Of a stretch of DNA of 64,000 bases, positions 19,501 through 26,814 are shown one piece after another; the first letter of the stretch is position 1, and the number at the start of each line of letters is the position of its first letter. Both the position numbers and the translations under genes were made by a program. The DNA comes from CAMCXE01 sp046347475 (lineage in GTDB: Bacteria > Pseudomonadota > Gammaproteobacteria > Pseudomonadales > Cellvibrionaceae). Where the stretch lies: positions 62,001 through 126,000 of the forward strand of contig JAXMGD010000005.1 in the NCBI GenBank assembly GCA_046347475.1, in the 5' to 3' direction. The notes under the pieces are model-generated. The model saw nothing but the letters and a program-made list of their open reading frames with translations. It was not told the origin of the DNA and made no database searches.

Positions 19501-19665
19501 AAAATTCCTAATTGGGAAGGCGAGCTGTCTGCCGAGCTTGATGCTGATCCAATATCTGCAGGCGAAACAATTGTGACTCGAGTAACTAAAGCAATCAATG
19601 GCGGGTCTAATGGGCTTGCAGACAGAAAGTCCCTATTTAAAAAAATTAAAGAGCACTTAAAATGA
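16516..19665 (+). CDS. giant peptidoglycan hydrolase: NlpC/P60-like + degenerate LytM-like + SH3 + GH19-like
   Basis: The 1049-residue protein has no signal peptide. ATG 16516 follows a GGAGGG site by 7 bases. Residues 1-130 look like an NlpC/P60/CHAP-type papain-fold amidase with Cys33 (TIDCSNLVHR) and His81 (FPGHAGIV). Residues about 150-550 resemble a LytM/M23 fold: WHPGVHFDLGG (His187) and VFAIADGQIVAY, ending QVHIELF. Its HxGxD and HxH motifs are altered, so it may only bind. SH3-like stretches lie within that part. Residues about 850-1049 look like a GH19 lysozyme/chitinase: HFLSQSCHESAHF with Glu882, then YKGHGIIQVTW. It overlaps the next gene by 4 bases. A secreted antibacterial toxin is the likely role. 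Confidence 0.8.
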   Translation: MVKATMTELGKGYTQKYGHLTYSKSKAPGTIDCSNLVHRILNDGGIPVSYHDTHHMAGSGDYEIIDGKDVQPGDVVMFPGHAGIVTSYNFEKKSGTFFGSQSKGPQETYFGAEYPSYGFPSVTAFLRPKKKLAQVSKPAIPPYTPLKWAYPIKLNKSATGFAPAEYFAGLSRSLGGTYPMGANGLWHPGVHFDLGGASHLDPNAGVFAIADGQIVAYRIDPEPLKIRYPASGALSEYSSSFVLLKHKLQIPPKPPAPTASDPAPLANNNATTPASPGAAAEQPFITLYSLYMHLMDAKSYTDTTKNLPWPPYLIRKAKVKSGLQSTPKGLRLRDKPGGIVLGVIPKLCRVVLGTAHPSNHQWKKITAISGLAVPAWTGADAYIYAKSLTGGTTVGDNCNDIQADIAITKVAYVHSQPKSAANNIIANIPEGAIITLGPADKSEPHFHKILALENMQGFPEPKNTDGTYYGWVDIDDLETLPYNPASGVQTVVPAIDVNAGDLIGHPGIYQHHNNLTPQIQVHIELFTPDELPAFLAKSREWAKDPNVPEREKTLHRVPAGTKLLASDGATTPGPPNPNGERNAIHCELILPLSALNALKPQYKATLPESTAANAKTWRYWYLENVAGQAGGKPLSGWLCEKDVIKTSPWDWPGFECIEDNTADEQLIAYQLKNTNKLRGEEISKYAAVDNLESSSPLLKKLIEIIKANPVENTTPNPLTYTQLLSAYKGFWCAQKIAGLAVKTKTEWKKVEARWNALDEIMGHHLDDEHPDWVVEKQKIRGMSFFDDVTAILNSNGNSLWHLNAAETTITHSRNNKCELTVDLFREIFGNIRLFTASNMPTDCSAYDISIERFVELLNEGFVKYNINCCSQIAHFLSQSCHESAHFNTTMEYASGSDYDIGSYPASVCEGLTADTMTHDCKRRNQIIAEGNTSIGDGPKYKGHGIIQVTWKSAHQKYQDYSGAQVVNNPMLLCKDINLAVDSAFWIWCHVKKLDVKIPNWEGELSAELDADPISAGETIVTRVTKAINGGSNGLADRKSLFKKIKEHLK

Positions 19666-20456
19666 TAAAAGTTATTTGTACGTCACTAAGCATTTTATTT
19701 TTCACAAATTATTCTCATGGCCTAGAACTCAACGCTAACAGTGCGATAAAGGGAGATGAAATAAACAAAAAATGCAAGATAACAGGATTAATTAAAAGAA
19801 CAGAATCCGAGATAAGGCAAGCCATCTCTTCCACAAATGAATCCATGCTAGTTACCCCCGAAGAAATATCTGAATTCAAGGAAATTCAAGCATTCGACAT
19901 TAACAGCGATGGATACTGCGAGCTCATCATCGGCACTGGGCAGGGTGATGTCAACGAAGAATACGCGCTCTTTACGAACAGTGCCGGGATGCTAAAAAGA
20001 TCTTCCGTCAAATCTATTTATAATCCCAACTTCAAAGAAGGCTATATATACAGCAAATATCGAGAGGATGCTACAACCAAAAGCATCACAATTCGATTTT
20101 CAGCAAAAAAAAACGATTTTTATGTAAGTCAGGAGGAAATTGAACTAGATAATAGCCTCAAAAAAATAACCCAGCTCTCTGATACTGGCAGTAAATTAAA
20201 AAACGAGATTTTAGACATTAACGGATCACCCGCATCACTCACTATCGCTTCAGAAAAATCTTATTTTGGAGATCTAACGGCTGAGTTTGAATTCAAAGAA
20301 AGAAAAAGTTATTTGGTTAAAGGAGATAAGGTAACAATTATAGATTTTGCGGAGAATAATGGCGCCGGATGGTATAAAATTTTATACAAAGGAAAAAAAA
20401 TGGAGATAATTGGCTGGATGAAAAAGGAGAGTTTCACGCCGAGCCGGGGAGCCTAA
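19662..20456 (+). CDS. exported protein with SH3-like C-terminus, probable immunity protein
   Basis: ATG 19662 overlaps the toxin stop (ATGA). The 264 residues begin with a signal peptide (VICTSLSILFFTNYSHG), placing it in the periplasm, where a wall hydrolase would act. The middle part has a DINSDGYCELIIGTG segment like FG-GAP/EF-hand calcium loops. The end has an SH3-like domain (KGDKVTIIDF...GWYKILYKG...IIGWMKKE). Tight coupling to the toxin and export support an immunity role, which is inferred. The end is similar, without gaps, to the broken gene at 22172. Confidence 0.7.
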   Translation: MIKVICTSLSILFFTNYSHGLELNANSAIKGDEINKKCKITGLIKRTESEIRQAISSTNESMLVTPEEISEFKEIQAFDINSDGYCELIIGTGQGDVNEEYALFTNSAGMLKRSSVKSIYNPNFKEGYIYSKYREDATTKSITIRFSAKKNDFYVSQEEIELDNSLKKITQLSDTGSKLKNEILDINGSPASLTIASEKSYFGDLTAEFEFKERKSYLVKGDKVTIIDFAENNGAGWYKILYKGKKMEIIGWMKKESFTPSRGA

Positions 20457-20472
20457 CGTGTAACCCGCACAA

Positions 20473-20504
20473 GCCTTAGGGCGCACCTTAATGCGCCCTA
20501 AGGC
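20473..20504. terminator. strong 13-bp hairpin after the candidate immunity gene
   Basis: A perfect 13-base stem (GCCTTAGGGCGCA paired with TGCGCCCTAAGGC) with a 6-base loop starts 17 bases after the stop at 20456. No T tract follows, so it may stabilise the mRNA end or block readthrough rather than act as a classic intrinsic terminator. Confidence 0.55.
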
Positions 20505-20568
20505 ACGTTAATTAATACGGCTTACGCGTTGGCATATTCTAATCGCAAAGGTCTCGCGATATTTTGCA

Positions 20569-21932
20569 GGTTCTTCGTGGATCTGTGAAAAACCCCCGCT
20601 TCTGACGGCAAAATAGACCTTCGTTGTACCTCGTAGCTTATGAGAGCATTTCCAGCTTGCCGCAGTAAAATAATACGCTTGTGCGGAAGTTCTTGAATGA
20701 GCGGAACCCACGGGCATCTGCTTTGACCGTCTGAATTTTAGAATTTAACCCCTCTGCCGCAGCATTGGTAATTCTGAAATCGAAATAATTGATAAAATTC
20801 TCAATATGCCGCTTGATCATTTTTGCCTTTTCATCCATAGGCTTTAAACGACTCCGCACTGCGCGGGCATGCCACCGCATAAAAAATTTCCGTGCTGCAG
20901 CTTTCGATCTATACGCCCAAAAGGTACGGAAGATTTCCTTGATGCTCCAAGCCTTGGCAGTTTTTAAATGAGAATTAACCACCTGAGAAAATTCGACAAC
21001 ATCGTCATCACTTAGATTTTCAGGTTTGCGCAGCCACTGGAATTTTGTACCCTTTAATGCGCTATTCCCTTGCTGTAGCAATGTTCTGTGCTCGCTCCTG
21101 CGCACTTGATCGACCGCCTTGTTTAGATGCTGAACGATATGAAAACAATCGTGTACAATTTTGCTATTGGGTAGCATTTTTTCAACAGAATTGGCATAGG
21201 CTTTCCACATATCCGACGCAACAGCATTCACTTGAGTTCGTTGGGTTTTAGTTAGCGTTTGGGTTATAAGCTGTTCTGCCGCTTCTTCCGTACGCTCTTC
21301 TATCACATCCAATACACGCCCCTCATCAAGATCAAACAGGCTGGTAATATATTGGTGACCGGATCGAAATTGTTTTTCATCCAATCCAATGTGGTGAATT
21401 GGCGCTTGCGCGCGCCGCGCAAGACGACGCTCAACAGCTCGTTCTTTAATTGCATTGATTTGGTGCCAATTGAGTTTTATTATTTTCGCGCTTCCTCTAC
21501 ACTACGGGCTACTTGCAGAATGCGAATCGCAAATGATTCAAATAAAAAAGTAAACCGAGAGTGCTTGCCCGCCCAGGGAACGGTAAGGCTTTTAACCCCG
21601 TGTTCAGGGCATTTAATACGTGGAATTATGCAGTGAATATAGGTGGTAAATTGCATGACATCTAAGTGGCGCAACGTACGTATTGTGCGATCATCGTGCT
21701 TTTGGCAGCGTCGCTGGCACTCGGGACAAAGGCCTCTGTCGTCTTGATATTCAATAGATATATCCAAGCGCTGCTCGGTTGTATTTAAATTGTTAGTTTC
21801 TATGGCCCAAGGGGAATTCAGGCCAAGCAGGAGGGCGTAATGGGCTTCAATATCCATAGTCAGGGCTCAATCGTACAACAAGGTCTATTTTGCCATCAGA
21901 AGCGGGGGTTTTACACAGATCTACGAAGAACC
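20569..21932 (-). mobile_element. ISL3-family insertion sequence
   Basis: The element is 1364 bp, bounded by 53-base inverted repeats (20569-20621 and 21880-21932) that differ at only three positions by my reading. They begin GGTTCTTCGT, the usual ISL3-type end. It encodes one transposase broken into two frames. The 8 bases flanking each side (attttgca and aaaggaat) do not match, so the expected 8-bp target duplication is absent. A deletion or rearrangement after insertion is likely. Confidence 0.93.
20638..21857 (-). pseudogene. ISL3-family transposase, frameshifted
   Basis: The N-terminal part (21480-21857, 125 residues) has the zinc-finger cysteines (LCPECQRRCQ, IKCPEHG) and ends at TAA just after EEARK. 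The remainder continues one frame away without loss of sequence: IIKLNWHQINAIKERAVERR, then IGLDEKQF (first Asp), VASDMWKAY (second Asp) and AAEGLNSKIQ (Glu), ending at 20638. The DDE core is intact. The frame change falls at CGAAAATAATAAAA and needs one extra A or a -1 slip. A mutation is the simplest reading; programmed slippage is possible but unusual for this family. Confidence 0.88.
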
Positions 21933-22194
21933 AAAGGAATATTTCTTAGACGCGCCCCCTGAATTTCATATGAGCGGCCTACCATTTTCGCTTGCAGGGT
22001 GTTTTGGGGCATCCCGCAGTCGAAACTTGCCTGTCAGGCCAATTTCCATGGAATACACGGCTCAGTATTTTGAGAAATACGATGGGAATTGGGCGCGTTG
22101 GCATTCTACTAATACAGCTGTGCAAGAAAATTATAAAACGGCGATTAATGCTATTAAGGCCAGATTTACTGATGAGTTTAAAAGTGAAAAATAA
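21933..22194 (+). pseudogene. 3' remnant of a second effector-like gene, cut by the IS
   Basis: The frame is open from the IS end (PKEYFLDAPPEF) through SGLPFSLAGCFGASRSRNLP and AQYFEKYDGNWARW to the stop at 22194. It gives about 86 C-terminal residues with no plausible start of their own. Its tail overlaps the start of an exported protein related to the candidate immunity protein at 19662, so it is probably the end of a second toxin. I do not recognise the domain. The matching 5' part is not on the other side of the IS. Confidence 0.6.
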
Positions 22195-22812
22195 TACTAC
22201 GATAAATTCTCTAATGTTTCTCATTGTTTCGCTGCTGGCACCAAGTTATGCATGGTCTAGTTGCTTAGAGGAGCTTTCTAGAATTGTGGCTGGCAGTAAC
22301 TTTAAGGGGATGTACCCTAGAGGTTCGCAATCAGTCGAGCTAGTTCTCGACAGAATAGAAGGCGGCATAATAACCGCCAAAGTTAAGTACGTCTCTGCTG
22401 GTTCAAGATCTCCGCAGGGATTTCAGGGAGATCAGGGGGTTGGTTGGGTTAAATATAATGAGCCGACCGGGGAGTTGTTCGAAATAGATGTTGCGGATGA
22501 GGCGGTTAGACGGCTAGGCGTCAAGGAAAAATATATCGTTGCGTACAATGAGTGTATGAAAAAGTCTTTAACAATAATTGCTGCGCCATCTGAGATTGTA
22601 TTTAAACAGATGACCATCAAAACATCCCAAAAACGCTCTTATTTTTACCTTGAGCCCGAAGAGGGGGCGCTGATTAAAAAAATCTATTCTTGATTAATGG
22701 TGATAAAGTTCAGGCATTCAATTCTCAAAATGAATTTACTAAAGTTCGGTATATTAGAAAAAATGGGGAGGCTGTAGATGGTTGGATTAAGTCGAGCGAT
22801 CTATCATTTTAA
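22172..22812 (+). pseudogene. second immunity-like exported protein, frameshifted in its SH3-like domain
   Basis: Start ATG 22172 or GTG 22184 overlaps the remnant toxin end. A signal peptide follows (INSLMFLIVSLLAPSYAWS). The frame stops at 22693 after KKIYS. One extra A in the run of seven As near 22675 would continue it as NLFLINGDKVQAFNSQNEFT to GWIKSSDLSF, ending at 22812. That restored end aligns without gaps to the SH3-like end of the 19662 gene (RSYF...INGDKV against KSYF...VKGDKV), so the shift is real damage, a read error or slippage. Confidence 0.65.
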
Positions 22813-23038
22813 GCGTTATTAAAAAGTATCAAGGAGTTGGTTGAAAGCTCTATTGGTGCATTCATGATGTAATAAAATTGGTCGGGGTAAATCAATAAAT
22901 TAATTTTTCTGTGGCTGCTATAGTCTGGGAGGGCGTGCCCAGACGAGCTTTTTACTATCAATCCGGCACCCGTCTGTGGGTGCCAGATAAGCGAGCTTTA
23001 GGATTGCTAATGAAGTTTTGTTGGTCGCTTACCTATCT

Positions 23039-24637
23039 CTAGGGTTTTACCAACTGAATATTATCAAAACTCACATCCATAACCCCCGAAGGCTCAACCA
23101 CCAGCATATTAGTAATAGAGGCCAGGTTAGCCGCCCCCGCCGCCAGCGAATTCCCCCGTGCGATCAGTTGTGCGATGGGAATGCGAACCTGAGTCCACTG
23201 GCCTGTTGGCGGCAGCGTCACGGTGATGTCTGAGGTATTAGGCCAGCCGCTATCAAATTTGATTAATAATTTACTTCCTGCCGCTGCGGAATTTATTTTT
23301 AAATCAAATTGAATTTCCCCGCCCTCTGCCCAGTCGCGCAGGTCTACTGGCCCGTCGATTAAATTTAAAAAGACATTGCCGTTACTGCCGTTTTTAATGA
23401 TGCGTAAAATTTTACCTCTGGGGGTTTCTGTTGTTTCGCTGATGGTAATTGCGTTATCCGGGTTGTAGCTGTCGTAGCGCAAACCGCTGGCAAGGCCTTC
23501 GTTAAATAGGGTGAATAAGGGTGGTATGGCGTAGCCGTTGCGGCCGGGGGTTACGGCCGGGGGCGAGTTGCCTGCGAGAGGTTTTATGCTGGGGTTGATA
23601 AAACTCGCGCAGCCTTTACCGCTAGCTGTGTCTTTCGCGCATTGGTAAACCCGCACAAAATCCACCTGCATGGTTTGTGGAAATTGGGTTTGGGCGTTGG
23701 GGCTGCCGGGCCAGTCTCCGCCTACGGCCAGGTTTAAAATCATGTGAAAGGCTTGATCAAAAGGGGCACCCGCTTTGCTGGTGGCGGCGGTAAACCAGCC
23801 AGTTTGAACTTGAGTGGCATAGTGGTTGTTGTCCACATACCAGCGAATTTCGCCAGCTTCCCATTCCACTGAATAGGTGTGAAATTCCTGCCAAATGGGC
23901 GTGGCGGGAGAGTAGTTGGTGCCGGTGTATTTATTGTTGGGCCAGGGGTTGCCGTAGTGCAGGGTGCCGTATACCGCGTTGGCGCCTGCTGCGTTGGTGT
24001 TCACCGCTTCCATAATGTCGATTTCGCCACTTAAGGGCCAGGCGCCATAGACGGATTCGGTGGGCAGCATCCAAATGGCGGGCCAAATGCCTTGGCCTTG
24101 GGGTAATTTGGCGCGTATGTCCATGCGGCCATAATGCCAATCGCCTTTATTTTTGCTGCGCAGGCGGGCGGAGGAATAGTCGCGGCTTACCGAAGTATCC
24201 TGTGGGTTGTAGGCCGGGTCGTCGTCAAATTTACCTGGCCCTTGAGTCGGTTTTTTGAGGGCGGTTATGTTCAGGTACCCATTGCTAACAAAGGCGTTTT
24301 CCGCCGAGGTTGTGTAGCACTGCAATTCATTATTGCCGCCGCCCGTGCAGTTTTTTTCAAATGACCATTTACTGGTGTTAATGGTCGTGCCGTCGAATTC
24401 ATCTGCCCAGACTAATTGCCAGCCTGCACCAGAGCTTGATGAGCTGCCAGTCGAGCTTGATGAGCTGCTGGCGCTGGACGAACTTGAGCTACTGGACGAA
24501 CTGCTCGAGGAGGAGCTGCTACTCGATGAGCTACTGCTTGATGAGCTGTTACTTGATGAACTAGCAGGTGTGCCGGGGTTATTGCCGCCGCAGGCGGTTA
24601 GGCTAATGATTCCAAGGGGCAGAACTAATCGCAGCAT
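23039..24637 (-). CDS. GH16 beta-glucanase lipoprotein with polyserine linker
   Basis: Start ATG 24637 gives a lipoprotein signal (LGIISLTAC, lipidated Cys16), a polyserine linker of about 45 residues, then a GH16 catalytic domain. The active-site motif EIDIME gives nucleophile Glu205, Asp207 and acid/base Glu210. GH16 enzymes of this type cut beta-1,3- or mixed-link glucans such as laminarin and lichenan. The last 155 residues (LFNEGLASGLRYDSYN... to VSFDNIQLV) form a galactose-binding-like module resembling the ExoP C-terminal domain. It is likely anchored to the outer membrane, with the linker projecting the enzyme outwards. Confidence 0.92.
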   Translation of the reverse strand: MLRLVLPLGIISLTACGGNNPGTPASSSSNSSSSSSSSSSSSSSSSSSSSSSSSSASSSSSSTGSSSSSGAGWQLVWADEFDGTTINTSKWSFEKNCTGGGNNELQCYTTSAENAFVSNGYLNITALKKPTQGPGKFDDDPAYNPQDTSVSRDYSSARLRSKNKGDWHYGRMDIRAKLPQGQGIWPAIWMLPTESVYGAWPLSGEIDIMEAVNTNAAGANAVYGTLHYGNPWPNNKYTGTNYSPATPIWQEFHTYSVEWEAGEIRWYVDNNHYATQVQTGWFTAATSKAGAPFDQAFHMILNLAVGGDWPGSPNAQTQFPQTMQVDFVRVYQCAKDTASGKGCASFINPSIKPLAGNSPPAVTPGRNGYAIPPLFTLFNEGLASGLRYDSYNPDNAITISETTETPRGKILRIIKNGSNGNVFLNLIDGPVDLRDWAEGGEIQFDLKINSAAAGSKLLIKFDSGWPNTSDITVTLPPTGQWTQVRIPIAQLIARGNSLAAGAANLASITNMLVVEPSGVMDVSFDNIQLVKP

Positions 24638-24653
24638 ATTCACGTCTCGCGGC

Positions 24654-24681
24654 AAAAAAGAACCCCGGCAAGAGCCGGGGT
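24654..24681 (-). terminator. Rho-independent terminator of the Tyr/Ser-rich gene
   Basis: An 8-base stem (ACCCCGGC/GCCGGGGT, 4-base loop, 24662-24681) is followed on the minus strand by a T-rich tract. It lies between the Tyr/Ser-rich gene (stop 24708) and the GH16 start, so the GH16 gene should have its own promoter or rely on readthrough. Confidence 0.8.
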
Positions 24682-24707
24682 GCTGAGGATGGGGTTAGGG
24701 GTTGAGC

Positions 24708-25196
24708 TTAGTCGTTGCTGCAATGGTAGCGGGGGATTTCTTTTAACACCTTGCGCCCGTCGCGGTATTGCACGCTGTAACAATTGCCGTATTCATCGCG
24801 GCGGGTTTCCGGGTAATAAACGTGCTCTACGCGTTTGTGGGCGGGGTAGTGGCGGCGCGGCTCAGAGTAGGTGTATGTGGGGCCATAGTAATAAGTAGTG
24901 GTTTCCGGTTCGCGCACATACACGCGTTCAGAATAATAAGGGCGGCTGTAGCTGTAGTCAGGATAATAGGTGGTGCGTGAGCTGTAGCTGCTGGGGTAGC
25001 TGGAATAATAGGTAGAACTGGATGAGTAGCTACTGCGGTTGCTGCTATCGGCTATGGCTGCACCCAGTACCAAGCCGCCAATTAATGCAACAGCGGCATC
25101 TGAATCTCGATGGTGGTGATGGCGGTGTTCCCAGGCGGCCGCCTGGCCGGAGTACAAAACAGACGTTAGGGCAGTTAAGGCAAGTAAACGGTTCAT
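24708..25196 (-). CDS. exported Tyr/Ser/His-rich protein of unknown function
   Basis: The 162 residues start with a signal peptide (LLALTALTSVLYSGQAAA), then a His/Asp-rich segment (EHRHHHHRDSD). A short hydrophobic Gly/Ala helix follows (AAVALIGGLVLGAAIA), then a low-complexity Ser/Tyr region (SSYSSRTTYYPDYSYSRP). The basic C-terminus has two cysteines (NCYSVQYRDGRKVLKEIPRYHC). The GGLVLGAAI helix resembles glycine-zipper segments. I do not assign a function. A GGAGG ribosome site precedes ATG 25196. Confidence 0.78.
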   Translation of the reverse strand: MNRLLALTALTSVLYSGQAAAWEHRHHHHRDSDAAVALIGGLVLGAAIADSSNRSSYSSSSTYYSSYPSSYSSRTTYYPDYSYSRPYYSERVYVREPETTTYYYGPTYTYSEPRRHYPAHKRVEHVYYPETRRDEYGNCYSVQYRDGRKVLKEIPRYHCSND

Positions 25197-25502
25197 AACA
25201 CAAACCTCCTACGACTTGTGGTGTTGCCAGTGTGAGTATTCAAGGATGAATCTCTCCTTAATAATAACCGAAAACCTCTGCGAATTCGCTAGTTTCACTG
25301 GGTATTTTTGTTGGCTAATTACAGGTGTTGCGCCTGTGCAGCGCTGTATCGGCTAACTGATTGAGTGTGAAAATAAATTAATTAGCTGCAGTGCGGCAAG
25401 CCATCAAGTAGATTTTAAAAAATGCCAATCTCTAATTATTAACTCGGCGGCTTTTAGTGTTTGGTTAATCATTTAGTCGTTTCGTAAGACACCTCAGTAC
25501 AG
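25197..25502. other. intergenic region between divergent genes
   Basis: AT-rich sequence upstream of the minus-strand Tyr/Ser-rich gene and of the pse cluster. I see no repeat or strong hairpin. It should hold the promoter of the minus-strand gene. Confidence 0.5.
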
Positions 25503-25781
25503 GTGTGTCGCTGCGGTGTTAATTCTGCCCACAGCTCCCGCTCAGAAGAGTTCCGAAATCACCATTTAATCAGAACTTGCTATAAGGTTCTTGGAGTGCG
25601 TTTTCATACGCAATTAAGCGGCCCGGAGCGCCCTCTAGTCTGCGCATACTGCTTGGAGCGTCACGGCTTTGGCGCTATGGGGTTTAACTGGATTTGTCTG
25701 TACCCCGATGACACCCGCGGCAGGCCTGTTTTCACCCACTGGCACGATGGCTGCACTAAGGCCTTAATGACAAATAATTGA
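25503..25781 (+). CDS. possible small Cys/His-rich protein
   Basis: An open frame of 92 codons from GTG 25503 ends 37 bases before pseB. The C-terminal half reads like a folded protein, with LVCAYCLERHGFGAMGFNWI and FTHWHDGCTKAL giving possible metal-binding Cys and His. No convincing ribosome site is seen, and the first third is less protein-like, so a later start is possible. It may also be a gene remnant. Confidence 0.3.
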   Translation: MCRCGVNSAHSSRSEEFRNHHLIRTCYKVLGVRFHTQLSGPERPLVCAYCLERHGFGAMGFNWICLYPDDTRGRPVFTHWHDGCTKALMTNN

Positions 25782-25818
25782 CTGCATGTGGCAGGTTCGA
25801 TTGATGCGAGGAGAGGCC

Positions 25819-26814
25819 ATGTTTGATGACAAAGTCATATTAATAACCGGTGGAACAGGTTCCTTCGGCAAAATGTATACACGCATTTTGTTGGAGCGCT
25901 ACCGGCCGCGCAAAATTATTATTTTTTCGCGCGATGAGTTAAAGCAGTACGAAATGCAGCAGGTATTTAACGCTGAGCCCATGCGTTATTTTCTCGGTGA
26001 TGTGCGCGATAAAGAGCGAGTCATGCAGGCCTGTAACGGAGTGGACTATATTATCCATGCGGCGGCATTAAAGCAGGTGCCTGCCGCTGAATATAACCCG
26101 ACCGAATGTATCCGCACCAATATTTACGGGGCGGAAAATGTGATTCGCGCGGCCATCAGCAATCATGTTAAAAAAGTTATTGCACTCTCGACGGATAAAG
26201 CGGCATGCCCCGTTAACCTATATGGTGCCACCAAACTAGCCTCCGATAAATTATTTGTCGCCGCCAATAATATGACGGGCGGAACAACAGAATTTGCTGT
26301 TGTACGCTACGGCAACGTGGTGGGCTCCCGTGGCTCGGTGGTGCCGTTTTTTAAGCAAATGATCGCCGAGCGCAAATCGGAGCTTCCCATTACCGATCCT
26401 GAGATGACGCGTTTTTGGATTACCCTGCAGCAGGGCGTTGACTTTGTGATTAAAAATTTTTCCCGTATGAAAGGGGGAGAAATATTCGTCCCGAAAATAC
26501 CGACGGTGCGCCTGCTGGATTTGGCTGAGGCCATAGCGCCGGAAATGCCAACTAAAATAGTCGGTATACGGCCCGGTGAAAAACTGCATGAAACCATGTG
26601 CCCCTTGGATGACTCGCATTTAACGCTGGAGTTTGATGATCATTTTGTGATTACGCCCACCATTAAATTATTCCGCTATGTGAATTATGAAATTAATAAT
26701 TTAGGTGAGCGCGGCCACGCTGTACCGCGTGGGTTTTCCTATAATTCGGGCAACAACCCCCATGTATTAAATGTGGATGAAATTCGCCAACTGCACGAGA
26801 TGGCCGAGGTATGA
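25819..26814 (+). CDS. pseB: UDP-N-acetylglucosamine 4,6-dehydratase (inverting) PseB
   Basis: PseB starts pseudaminic acid synthesis by dehydrating and C5-epimerising UDP-GlcNAc. ATG 25819, after GAGGAGAGG, gives 331 residues beginning MFDDKVILITGGTGSFGKMY with the Rossmann GGTGSFG motif. LSTDKAACPVNLYGATK carries the shortened SDR active site with Lys. The segment FVPKIPT-VRLLDLAEAI is typical of the family. The stop overlaps pseC by 4 bases. It is the first clear gene of an operon of nine or so. Confidence 0.94.
   Translation: MFDDKVILITGGTGSFGKMYTRILLERYRPRKIIIFSRDELKQYEMQQVFNAEPMRYFLGDVRDKERVMQACNGVDYIIHAAALKQVPAAEYNPTECIRTNIYGAENVIRAAISNHVKKVIALSTDKAACPVNLYGATKLASDKLFVAANNMTGGTTEFAVVRYGNVVGSRGSVVPFFKQMIAERKSELPITDPEMTRFWITLQQGVDFVIKNFSRMKGGEIFVPKIPTVRLLDLAEAIAPEMPTKIVGIRPGEKLHETMCPLDDSHLTLEFDDHFVITPTIKLFRYVNYEINNLGERGHAVPRGFSYNSGNNPHVLNVDEIRQLHEMAEV

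Noticed and set aside
14159..22812. Prophage
   Set aside because: No capsid, tail, integrase or terminase gene is present. The GH19 domain alone does not make it phage.
24420..24560. Regular 6-9 base repeats that could be taken for a CRISPR array
   Set aside because: They are the codon pattern of a polyserine linker in the GH16 gene, with no spacers. The same holds for 39860-40010 and 59660-59770.
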